Positions 1 to 5,799 of a DNA stretch of 6,069 nucleotides are shown here, piece after piece. Each line of letters begins with the position of its first letter. The first letter of the stretch is position 1. Below the pieces are notes generated by a model. It did not search any database, was not told the origin of the DNA, and saw nothing but the letters and a program-made list of their open reading frames with translations. The DNA is taken from assembly GCA_900554535.1 (NCBI GenBank), contig USIA01000116.1, positions 1 to 6,069 of the forward strand, given 5' to 3'. The position numbers were made by a program, and so were the translations under genes. Origin of the DNA: an uncultured Oscillospiraceae bacterium (GTDB lineage: Bacteria; Bacillota; Clostridia; Oscillospirales; Acutalibacteraceae).

Positions 1-2
1 GC

Positions 3-731
3 CGGACGGATGTGGACGTGGAAACGGCCATTCTGGATTTTGTCACAAAATACGGCCTGCTGGGCCTGATGACAGCGCTGCCCACCACGCCGTCCTTCAT
101 GGACTACGAGGCGGTCTATCTGCCGAAGAACCACTTTATCAAGGCGGAGACGATGGAGACGGAGGATTATCTGGCGCTGTTCTATCCCTTTGACAAACTG
201 GACGTGGTGAAAAAGGGTGTGGAATCCGACTGGACGGTTTCAAACGACCGCACGATGATTGCGCTGACCATGACCTTTGCCGACGAGCCGATGGCGAAAA
301 CCATGAGCTTTCAGCGGGAGTATGCGGAACCCTACGACTGGATCGCCCAACAGCTCAAGGACTGGGCCTTTACGCTGACAACTTCCATTTTGTACTACCA
401 TGACTATGATTCCATCAACGAGGGCACCCGCAACCTGTACCGCAAGGCGATGGCAGCCTTCGGCGGGATTGCGCCCAGCTACCACATCGAGCTGCTGGAA
501 AAGCCGACGATCTACTGGGACTTCCATTCGCTCTTGCTGGGCATCCAGATGATGTTCAGCTTTATGCTGGTGGACGATGCACGGCCGCTGCGGCTGTGCA
601 AACACTGTCAGAAAGTGTTTATGAGCAACCGGGCCAACGCCGCTTTTTGCAGCGCACGGTGCAAAAAACAGTATAATGTCTATAAAAGCCGAGGAAAACA
701 CAAAGAACAGGACGGTGACGAAAATGCCTGA
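3..731 (+). CDS. Zinc-finger protein resembling DUF6076 family, 5' partial
   Basis: The reading frame is open from the left edge, so the true start is probably outside the window; a GTG at 12 is the first possible start here but has no ribosome binding site. Counting from that GTG, 239 residues are visible. Near the N-terminus is GLLGLMTALPTTPSFMDYEA, then a long helical/mixed region with PFDKLD, SFQREYAEPYDW and WDFHSLLLGIQMMFSF. The C-terminus carries a small zinc-binding knuckle, C196-x2-C199-x13-C213-x3-C217 (CKHC ... CSARC), followed by a basic KKQYNVYKSRGKHK tail that could contact nucleic acid. This layout matches what I remember of DUF6076 proteins of clostridial accessory regions; the function is unknown. 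The last 8 bases overlap the start of the next gene, which suggests translational coupling. No lesion is seen in this gene. The family name is from memory, the zinc knuckle is directly visible. Confidence 0.75.
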   Translation, partial: RTDVDVETAILDFVTKYGLLGLMTALPTTPSFMDYEAVYLPKNHFIKAETMETEDYLALFYPFDKLDVVKKGVESDWTVSNDRTMIALTMTFADEPMAKTMSFQREYAEPYDWIAQQLKDWAFTLTTSILYYHDYDSINEGTRNLYRKAMAAFGGIAPSYHIELLEKPTIYWDFHSLLLGIQMMFSFMLVDDARPLRLCKHCQKVFMSNRANAAFCSARCKKQYNVYKSRGKHKEQDGDENA

Positions 732-2053
732 GAGCCAGAACACGGAATGGAAAAGCAGGTGGAAAGACGAATATCTGGAATGGATCTGCGGCTACGCCAA
801 CGCACAGGGCGGAAAACTCTATATCGGCTGTGATGACGAAGGAAATGTTGTGGGCCTGCCCAACGCTCGCAAGCTGCTGGAGGACATCCCTAATAAAATC
901 CGGGATGCGATGGGTATTATCGTCGGCGTCAACCTTTTGGACGAGGACGGCAAGGAATACATTGTAATTGACGTGCCGCCGTATCCCATCGGCATTTCCT
1001 GCAAGGGCGTCTACTATTACCGCAGCGGCAGCACCTGGCAGATTTTGACCGGCCCGGCGCTGGAAGCCTTCCTCATGCGCAAGCGGGGTGCAACCTGGAA
1101 CAATCTGCCGCTCCCGGCTTTTTCGATGGATGATGTGGACGATGAAGTTGTTGCCCATTTCAAGCAATAATCTGCCAAAAAAGGACGCATTGACCAAAGC
1201 GCGTTGGATGAACCCAAAGATGCGTTGATGGAGAAGCTGCACCTGATGAACGGCCCGTATCTGACCAATGCGTCCATGCTTTTATTCAGCAAAGACCCAG
1301 AGAAATGGCAGCTGGGCGCGTATGTGAAAATCGGCTACTTTGAGACAGACGCTGACTTGCTGTATCAGAATGAAATCCACGGCTCTATTTTAGAACAGAT
1401 CGACAAGATCGTGGAGCTGGTGTATTTGAAGTACATGAAGGCCAAAATCACCTATGAAGGGATGCAACGGATCGAACGGTATTTTGTGCCAGAGGAAGCC
1501 CTGCTGAACGCCTTGTGCCATAAACAATATCAATCCGGCGTGCCTATCCAGATCAGCGTATATGAAGATAAGCTGTACATCGCCAAACTGCGGATGCCTG
1601 CCGGAAAACTGGACGCTGGAAAACCTGATGAGCAAACACGCCTCCAGCCCGTACAACCCCAATATCGCCCATGTGTTTTATCTGGCCGGTTTTATTGAGA
1701 GCTGGGGCCGGGGCATTGAGAAAATCTGCTCTGCTTGCGAAACGGACGGTGTGCCGCAGCCGGAATATACGATCAACCCCGGCGACATTATGATAAAATT
1801 TACTGCGCCGGAGGATCGGGTCATTCGGGTGACTGAACGGGTGACTGTAAAGGTAACTGATAAAGTGACAGATCAGGAACAGGGAATTTTAACCTTACTG
1901 ACCGAAGGCCCTGGCTATACAATGCCGCAGCTGGCCGAACGGTTGAGCGTCAGCCGGAAAACTGTGGCTGCCCGGCTGAAAAAGCTGAAAGAGACCGGCT
2001 TGATTGAGCGCGTTGGCTCTGACCGCAAAGGATACTGGAAATTACTCAAATAA
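724..2053 (+). pseudogene. Broken AlbA_2 (Schlafen-type) ATP-binding transcriptional regulator
   Basis: The chosen start is the ATG at 724, with GGTGA 5 bases upstream and an 8-base overlap with the preceding gene; an in-frame ATG at 676 lies deep inside that gene and lacks a binding site. Segment 1 (724-1170) is an AlbA_2 domain: QNTEWKSRWKDEYLEWICGYANAQ then GGKLYIGCDDEGNVVGL. A TAA at 1168-1170 interrupts it, yet the same frame continues with SAKKGRID and runs through a HATPase_c_4-like region (LTNASMLLF, YLKYMKAKITYEGMQRIERY). At 1585-1587 one extra A shifts the frame: YEDKLYIA-K becomes NCGCLPENWTLENLMSKH in the next frame, ending with a winged helix (about 1880-2050; MPQLAERLSVSRKTVAARLK) and TAA at 2051. 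A short stretch near 1495 also seems lost. Repaired, the product would be about 442 residues, near the usual size for this family. Such proteins are described as putative regulators or RecG-C-terminal-like proteins; their role is poorly known. Confidence 0.85.
1826..1873 (+). repeat. Four tandem 12-base coding repeats (VT-x-[RK] linker)
   Basis: Four imperfect 12-base units encode RVTE, RVTV, KVTD and KVTD in a row, between the ATPase-like part and the winged helix of the broken regulator. Similar VTEKVTEK strings are, as I recall, common at this place in the family and probably form a flexible or helical linker whose unit number varies between strains. Confidence 0.7.
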
Positions 2054-2058
2054 AGTAA

Positions 2059-2101
2059 AATGCCCTCACGGCAGGCTGACAAAGCTTGCTGTGAGGGCAT
2101 T
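2059..2101 (-). terminator. Rho-independent terminator of tnpV (possibly bidirectional)
   Basis: An 18-pair stem (2059-2076 with 2084-2101, two G-U pairs) closes a 7-base loop. On the - strand it is followed by TTTTACTTTATTTGA, a T-rich tail, and it begins 5 bases after the tnpV stop codon, so it serves tnpV. The + strand gene ending at 2053 also runs straight into the stem but has no T tract after it, so use in that direction is less certain. Confidence 0.75.
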
Positions 2102-2106
2102 GCTGA

Positions 2107-2441
2107 TTATTCCATGTACACAAGTTCATGCAGGACGATTTCTTCCGCCCGGCTGTGGATGCTGTTCCTCCGGCGCACCCATTCCATCTGATCGGCGGCT
2201 TTCAGTGCTTCGGTCACGCCTTCCTGGCGCATCATGGCAGTCTCGATGATGTCCAGCTGATTTTTGCAGGCAGCGTCGATCTCTGCCAAATGGGGAAAGA
2301 GTTTTTCCGTGAGGCTGGACGGTGGTCTTTCAGATAGGCATGCCGCATCCGGCCATATTTACCGATGTGATACTTCTGCGTGTCAGCCAATACAAGGTTG
2401 GGGATCAGATAATCCCCGCATTGGGTGTAGGTCAGTTCCAT
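2107..2441 (-). pseudogene. tnpV: Frameshifted transposon-encoded protein TnpV
   Basis: Two - strand frames carry the two halves of one TnpV protein. The first half starts at ATG 2441 with MELTYTQCGDYLIPNL and HIGKYGRMRHAYLKDHRPA; the second half, in another frame, reads LTEKLFPHLAEIDAACK, GVTEALKAADQMEWVRRRNS and RAEEIVLHELVYME, stopping with TAA at 2107-2109. MELTYTQ-GDYLIP, the GRM..YL..HRP motif and GVTEALKA-DQMEWV are hallmarks of the family, first named on Tn4451-type elements and often found in clostridial integrative elements. Function is unproven; a small DNA-binding or excision-related role has been proposed. The break lies near 2311-2318 at a CCAGCC; about three or four residues (such as the usual LY-S before L) appear to be missing, which fits a small deletion of around 13 bases. 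The joined length, about 111-115 residues, is normal. An AAAGGAGG precedes the start and a terminator follows the stop. Confidence 0.85.
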
Positions 2442-2446
2442 AATGG

Positions 2447-2454
2447 CCTCCTTT
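2447..2454 (-). promoter_or_regulatory. Ribosome binding site of tnpV
   Basis: AAAGGAGG on the - strand, 5 bases before the ATG at 2441. A near-perfect anti-16S match that fixes the start of tnpV and shows the gene was once well translated. Confidence 0.85.
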
Positions 2455-2472
2455 GTGGGAATGTGTGAGGTT

Positions 2473-2520
2473 GACAGTTACGGTCAGGTGTGAGGGCATC
2501 CCTCCTTCATCACAACTGTC
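2473..2520 (-). repeat. Nested inverted repeats in the tnpV leader
   Basis: Outer arms GACAGTT (2473-2479) and AACTGTC (2514-2520) enclose a tight inner hairpin GAGGG-CAT-CCCTC (2492-2504). On the - strand this lies in the untranslated stretch just before tnpV. It could fold in RNA or be a protein binding site. No T tract follows, so it is not a clear terminator. Confidence 0.4.
2483..2499 (-). repeat. Short repeat shared with the far side of tnpV
   Basis: Read on the - strand this is ATGCCCTCAC-AC-CTGAC. Read on the + strand, 2060-2080 gives ATGCCCTCAC-GGCAGG-CTGAC. The two thus form an inverted pair flanking tnpV; a third copy of the 10-mer (GTGAGGGCAT) at 2091-2100 is the other arm of the terminator stem. 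Meaning unknown. Confidence 0.45.
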
Positions 2521-2548
2521 TTTTCATTCGCCACAAATGAGCCGCAGT

Positions 2549-2598
2549 CATGATGTAATTTTCGGTAGTGTAATCCACCCTTTATAAATTACATCATG
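2549..2598. repeat. 13-base perfect inverted repeat, 24-base spacer
   Basis: CATGATGTAATTT (2549-2561) and AAATTACATCATG (2586-2598) match perfectly around a spacer that holds GGTAGTGTAATCCACCC. It sits between the tnpV leader and the transposase scrap. It is not followed by a convincing T tract on either strand. It may be an operator, or mark the end or insertion point of a mobile element. Confidence 0.6.
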
Positions 2599-2702
2599 TT
2601 ATGGGTTTTTGAGGGATTTTTCTTTTTTGCTAAAACCATCCAATGCAAAGGAAATCGTCAGAGCAGTGCAAAGGCACTGGTGCGAACTGGGCCAACTTCA
2701 GC

Positions 2703-2868
2703 ATCTAACAAATGACAGTCTGCTGAAAATGCTGTATCTGGCTATGATCGGCATTTCAAAAAATGAACCAGCCGCCAGCGAAATTGGAGTCGGCTTCATA
2801 TAAAATTATCTGTGTTTTTTGCGAGCTTAGGTCCGAGTAACGCTGCTGTGCCCAGGGATGGCGTTTAA
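2703..2868 (+). mobile_element. Degraded IS256 (mutator) family transposase C-terminal remnant
   Basis: At 2708-2761 one frame reads TNDSLLKMLYLAMIGISK, which resembles the DDSLLKMLYLA..DITKKW stretch near the C-terminus of IS256 family transposases as I remember them. A run of six A at 2758-2763 seems one base short; after it the next frame reads, from 2767, TSRQRNWSRLHIKLSVFF, resembling the KKWT..NW....QL..FF ending, with the expected tryptophan codon now TGA (2764-2766). The frame ends at TAA 2866-2868. Upstream (about 2600-2700) no frame gives a convincing transposase, although NRQ at about 2656-2664 might be a trace of the usual NRQLRKVTK. If correct, only the last 40 or so residues survive, with a frameshift and a nonsense change. 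Family assignment is from memory only. Confidence 0.45.
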
Positions 2869-3045
2869 ACAGATGTTTGAATGGATCCCGCTACACTCGC
2901 CTGATAGGGTGCGCGATATCCATGAAAGCTATTAAGACGTGCGTGATTGTGCTTGGCATATGCAAATTTTTTATTGCCTGAAAAGGCGATCCCTCTGTTG
3001 AAAACGCCTACAGATTTTTCATTCTCTTTTTCAATGCTTCAAACG
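2869..3045. other. Gene-free spacer between accessory remnants and core genes
   Basis: The stretch 2442-3099 has no intact gene. The part after 2868 shows no convincing reading frame, tRNA or array. It contains the palindrome GCATATGC (2956-2963), a small GCCT-GAAA-AGGC hairpin (2977-2988) and a weak AGGCG/CGCCT pair (2984-2988, 3005-3009) followed by scattered T runs on the + strand, which might be a worn terminator. Base composition is more A+T rich from about 2960 on. Confidence 0.5.
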
Positions 3046-3049
3046 AAAA

Positions 3050-3084
3050 AAAGGCCGCCCGTCGTTTGACGATACACGGCCTTT
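3050..3084 (-). terminator. Terminator of the flavin reductase gene
   Basis: Stem AAAGGCCG (3050-3057) with CGGCCTTT (3077-3084), topped by an inner TCGT-TTG-ACGA hairpin. On the - strand the stem runs into a T run (complement of A at 3046-3052), 15 bases after the stop codon at 3100. Confidence 0.85.
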
Positions 3085-3099
3085 CTTCACGAAACGTCT

Positions 3100-3669
3100 T
3101 TACTTCATATAGGACTTTCCGCTCTGCCAGGCTGTCCCGACCTTTTCCCCGATCGCATAATAGCCACTCTGGAACTGATCGAATACAAAGGCGTTGAGCT
3201 TCTGTGGGTCGACGCGGCCTTGCTCGTCAAGGACAGTATCCTCCGCCAAGACGTTGACGATCTCACCCAGAACACGAAAACCGTATTTCATTTGTTCAAG
3301 TTCCACCACTTTGCACTCGAGCGTAATGGGGAATTCTTCGATCACTGGTGCATCGACGCGAGTGCTCTTAACGGCATGCAGGCCGCTGCGCTCAAACTTA
3401 TCGTCCATTGTGTTGCCGCTGGCGATGCCGAAAAAATCTGCCTGTGCAAGATGCGGCACATCCGCAATGCTCAGCGTAAACGCGCCTTTTGCCTTGATGT
3501 TTTCGCTCGTTTTGTGGTTTTCGCTGATATTGAGCGCGACCATGTTCGAGGCGCAGATGCCGCCCCAAGCCATATTCATAACATCGACCTTGCCATTTTC
3601 GTCATAGGTGGCGATCATCAGCACGGGCATCGGATAAAGATACGGTTTCACTCCAAGATCTTTTTTCAT
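3100..3669 (-). CDS. Flavin reductase family protein (FMN-binding split barrel)
   Basis: A 189-residue protein of the flavin reductase / flavoredoxin-like family, which binds FMN and reduces flavin or acts as a small flavoprotein; the natural partner is unknown. Visible family features are PMPVLMIATYDENGKVDVMN at 13-32, MAWGGICASN at 33-42, SENHKTSENI at 49-58, FTLSIAD at 64-70, DKFERSGL at 90-97 and the APVIEEFPITLECKV strand at 107-121. Length is normal and no transmembrane segment is seen, so it is cytoplasmic. The start is the ATG at 3669, with GGAGGG 7 bases upstream; a GTG at 3684 would lie on top of that site and is rejected. It is preceded by a possible promoter and flanked by two terminators, so it is probably a single-gene unit. 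The exact substrate cannot be told from sequence. Confidence 0.9.
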   Translation of the reverse strand: MKKDLGVKPYLYPMPVLMIATYDENGKVDVMNMAWGGICASNMVALNISENHKTSENIKAKGAFTLSIADVPHLAQADFFGIASGNTMDDKFERSGLHAVKSTRVDAPVIEEFPITLECKVVELEQMKYGFRVLGEIVNVLAEDTVLDEQGRVDPQKLNAFVFDQFQSGYYAIGEKVGTAWQSGKSYMK

Positions 3670-3676
3670 CAGGAAT

Positions 3677-3682
3677 CCCTCC
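3677..3682 (-). promoter_or_regulatory. Ribosome binding site of the flavin reductase gene
   Basis: GGAGGG on the - strand with a 7-base spacer to ATG 3669. It decides between that ATG and the GTG at 3684. Confidence 0.8.
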
Positions 3683-3725
3683 ACTGTAAAATTATTTTAG
3701 GAGACTTGGACATTTTCCCCTTTTT

Positions 3726-3754
3726 AGAATATACGAAAACCCGTTCAAAAACAA
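3726..3754 (-). promoter_or_regulatory. Possible sigma-A promoter of the flavin reductase gene
   Basis: On the - strand TTGTTT (3754-3749), 17 bases, then TATTCT (3731-3726). Three of six and four of six consensus bases, correct spacing, about 57 bases before the start codon and downstream of the deacetylase terminator, in an A+T-rich gap. The match is only fair. Confidence 0.35.
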
Positions 3755-3796
3755 GTACCGATGCAGGAGCTGCTGCAAAATACTTTTTTAAAAAAG

Positions 3797-3837
3797 ATGC
3801 GCCTTGATTCGGCAACTAAGGCCAATTCAAGGCGCAT
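3797..3837 (-). terminator. Terminator of the polysaccharide deacetylase operon
   Basis: An 11-pair stem ATGCGCCTTGA (3797-3807) with TCAAGGCGCAT (3827-3837) continues, after single bulged bases, with TT/AA and GGC/GCC around a 7-base loop. On the - strand it is followed by six T (3795-3790). It lies 39 bases past the deacetylase stop codon. A second inverted repeat, CTCTGAA/TTCAGAG (3853-3859, 3876-3882), overlaps the stop codon but has no T run. Confidence 0.85.
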
Positions 3838-3876
3838 TCCGCTATGCGCTTTCTCTGAAAAAAGTGTATGGCCGAT

Positions 3877-4761
3877 TCAGAGTTTTACGGTCTCACGGAA
3901 AAATTGTGCAGGTGCGATGCCTGGTTTACGCAAAAAGCGCCCCAATCCATACAGGCATGACGGCTCTTTGGTGATGAGATTGACGCGGCTTCTACAGGTC
4001 AAAGTCGCCTGAAAGTTCATTTCACGGATTACCGGACCTGCTGCCTCACTGATGGCGCCAAACGGATACGTAAAGGCAGTCATACGAACGCCGGTATGCT
4101 GAAATACAAGTTCCTGCATCTTGTTTAGGTCACTGCGTAACATGGATTGATATTTGGCGGTGCTTTCGGTGCGCAATTTGCTGCTGCCCAGGCGTTTGCC
4201 TTTTCCGCTTTTATGCAGATCATAGGTATGGTTCTGCACTTCCACCAACCCGCTGGAAATCATCTCCTGCAATTCTGACCAGGTGACATGCGAATAGGTA
4301 ATGTGATCGGCGTCCGATTTGCTGAATTGTTCCGTACAGATTCCAATCGGTGAAAACACCATCTTCATATGATACTTTTTCATCAACGGAAACGCATATT
4401 TATAGTTATTATAATAGCCGTCATCAAAGGTCAGCATAATGGGTTTTTCGGGCAATCCCCCACGTCCATTGACATAGTCGATCAAATTCTGCACCGTGAT
4501 CGTTGTATACTGCTCTTTCTGTAGATACTGCAAATCCTGCTCCAACAGATCCGGCGACACAATGTAGGTGCCGGCCGATACAGATGGCGGCAAAATGCTG
4601 TGGTACATCAAAATCGGCAGGCGAATTCCTTCCACTGTCCCGGCTTCCTGTGCCTGAACAGGTTGTGTCCTGGTTGCATATATGCCGGCTGTTACAAGCA
4701 GGCAGCATAGAACCACCAACGTAGCCACTGCCCGCATAGCGCGTCTGCGAATTGTATGCAT
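3877..4761 (-). CDS. Membrane-anchored polysaccharide deacetylase (NodB domain)
   Basis: A 294-residue carbohydrate esterase family 4 type enzyme that should remove N-acetyl groups from an amino-sugar polymer outside the cell. A basic N-terminus (HTIRRRAMR) is followed by a hydrophobic segment at about 11-29, either an uncleaved anchor or a signal peptide ending near TQPVQAQEA. LPILMYHSI at 48-56 opens the fold. TFDDG at 111-115 gives the catalytic and metal-binding aspartates (D113, D114); H178 and H183 in NHTYDLH are the metal histidines; TYPFG at 231-235 is the third motif. The five-residue step between the histidines is like that of PgaB/IcaB-type enzymes rather than the H-x3-H of PgdA, so a secreted or surface polysaccharide is as likely as peptidoglycan. 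The ATG at 4761 is chosen because GGGGGAGG lies 9 bases upstream; an ATG at 4788 has no such site. It follows the radical SAM gene on the same strand. Confidence 0.9.
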   Translation of the reverse strand: MHTIRRRAMRAVATLVVLCCLLVTAGIYATRTQPVQAQEAGTVEGIRLPILMYHSILPPSVSAGTYIVSPDLLEQDLQYLQKEQYTTITVQNLIDYVNGRGGLPEKPIMLTFDDGYYNNYKYAFPLMKKYHMKMVFSPIGICTEQFSKSDADHITYSHVTWSELQEMISSGLVEVQNHTYDLHKSGKGKRLGSSKLRTESTAKYQSMLRSDLNKMQELVFQHTGVRMTAFTYPFGAISEAAGPVIREMNFQATLTCRSRVNLITKEPSCLYGLGRFLRKPGIAPAQFFRETVKL

Positions 4762-4770
4762 AAAAACAGC

Positions 4771-4778
4771 CCTCCCCC
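4771..4778 (-). promoter_or_regulatory. Ribosome binding site of the deacetylase gene
   Basis: GGGGGAGG on the - strand, 9 bases before ATG 4761. It would lie inside the coding region if the upstream ATG at 4788 were used, which supports the shorter protein. Confidence 0.7.
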
Positions 4779-4905
4779 GTATTACCATACGAAGAAGGGC
4801 TGGACAATATGCCCGCTGCCCGCCGAACGGCGCAGAGCGCCTTCTGAAACGGACGTCACTTCTGGTTTAAACCGAGTGGACGGAGAAGCAGCCGTGCACT
4901 TGCAT
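4779..4905. other. Intergenic gap with small palindromes, no clear terminator
   Basis: Between the radical SAM stop and the deacetylase binding site there are GGTTTAAACC (4864-4873, perfect palindrome), GGCGC-AGA-GCGCC (4829-4841) and an overlapping GCCG-AA-CGGC (4822-4831). The two GC-rich hairpins cannot form together. None is followed by a T run on the - strand, so read-through into the deacetylase gene remains likely. Confidence 0.4.
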
Positions 4906-5799
4906 TTATAGATCCCGCACCCCTTCCAAATCAAAAGCCGGAATGTAAGATTTCCGTGCAGAGGAAAGCTCTTGAACAAAGCCGTCCAGGCCGAGCGCAA
5001 AGAGATGATCCTGTACCTTCTCGTATTCACGCTTTGTCACGCGGCGGGAAAGCTCCGGAAAGGCATCAATCGTTCGGCATGGGGTATACTGCCCCATCAG
5101 GCTGACCAACACGCCATCCGGCAAATTTGCCTTGAGCCAGTCGAGCGCAGCGATGGTATTTCGCGTATGCCCGGGCAGCAGCAGATGACGGACAATGGTC
5201 CCGCGCTGCAGGACGCCGTCTTCAGCAAAGACGCATGGGCCAGTCTGCCGCGCCATCTCCAAAATGGCCGGGCGCGCCACATCGACATAATCCGCCGCAC
5301 CGGACAAGCGCGCAGCCAAAGTTGGATCATCGTACTTGTAATCCGGCAGATAGATCTGTACCAAACCATCCAGCAGATGCAATGTTTCCATGGATTCGTA
5401 ACCGCCGGAATTATAAACAACCGGCACAGGCAGCGGGCATATTGCCAACGCTTCCGCAATAGCAGGCACAAACTGCGCGCCGCTGACCAAGTTGATATTC
5501 TGCGCGCCCTGTTCCACAAGGCGAAAAAACACATCGGAAAGCGCCTTTGGCGTCAGGATTTTGCCAACCGCGCGTTCGGCGCTGATTTTATAATTTTGGC
5601 AAAATACGCATTGCAACGTGCACCCTGTAAAAAAGACTGTTCCGCTACCCCGTGTGCCACTGATGCAGGGCTCCTCCCAAAAATGCAACGCCGCCCGTGC
5701 CACCACTGGCAGCGTGCCCATTTTACAAAACCCGTCCCCACGCTCTGCTTCCCTACGGGCGCCGCAACGGCGCGGGCAAAGGTTACAGGACGGAATCAT
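4906..5799 (-). CDS. PflX-like radical SAM protein (COG1313 type)
   Basis: A 297-residue radical SAM protein. The iron-sulfur/SAM motif C60-x3-C64-x2-C67 is in FFTGCTLQCVFCQNYKIS. The N-terminus has extra cysteines, C5, C8, C12 and C25 (SCNLCPRRCGARR ... GFCKMG), followed by WEEPCISGTRGSGTVFF, all typical of the uncharacterised PflX group related to pyruvate formate-lyase activating enzyme. NLVSGAQFVPAI at 103-114, YNSGGYES at 129-136 and LPDYKYDD at 151-158 are further family landmarks. The substrate is unknown and no glycyl-radical enzyme is seen nearby, so it should not be called a PFL activase. Start: ATG at 5799, with AAAGGAG 7 bases upstream; the in-frame ATG at 5805 is only one base from that site. 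The start overlaps the end of pgeF by 17 bases, so the two are surely co-transcribed. Confidence 0.9.
   Translation of the reverse strand: MIPSCNLCPRRCGARREAERGDGFCKMGTLPVVARAALHFWEEPCISGTRGSGTVFFTGCTLQCVFCQNYKISAERAVGKILTPKALSDVFFRLVEQGAQNINLVSGAQFVPAIAEALAICPLPVPVVYNSGGYESMETLHLLDGLVQIYLPDYKYDDPTLAARLSGAADYVDVARPAILEMARQTGPCVFAEDGVLQRGTIVRHLLLPGHTRNTIAALDWLKANLPDGVLVSLMGQYTPCRTIDAFPELSRRVTKREYEKVQDHLFALGLDGFVQELSSARKSYIPAFDLEGVRDL

Noticed and set aside
240..1292. Several - strand reading frames under the left two genes
   Set aside because: Low-complexity shadow proteins with no motif, opposite well-supported + strand coding sequence.
1581..1590. Programmed frameshift at the A run in the AlbA_2 gene
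   Set aside because: There is no X-XXY-YYZ slippery heptamer, and a separate stop codon already breaks the gene upstream, so mutation is simpler.
1826..1873. Tandem repeats as a CRISPR-like array
   Set aside because: Units are 12 bases, directly adjacent without spacers, and coding for a regular VT-x-[RK] linker.
2471..2476. Perfect -35 box TTGACA on the + strand
   Set aside because: No acceptable -10 hexamer at 16-18 bases downstream and no intact + strand gene follows; part of the GACAGTT inverted repeat.
2977..3009. GCCT-GAAA-AGGC and AGGCG/CGCCT hairpins as a terminator
   Set aside because: The stems are short and overlap each other, and the T runs after them are interrupted; not convincing on either strand.
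3220..3807. + strand reading frame of 195 codons
   Set aside because: Antisense shadow of the flavin reductase gene; it even runs through that gene's promoter region and into the opposite terminator.
4779..4807. TTGTCC-17-TAATAC with TGG before the -10 on the - strand, as a deacetylase promoter
   Set aside because: Transcription would start on or inside the ribosome binding site at 4771-4778, so it could not serve the gene in the usual way.
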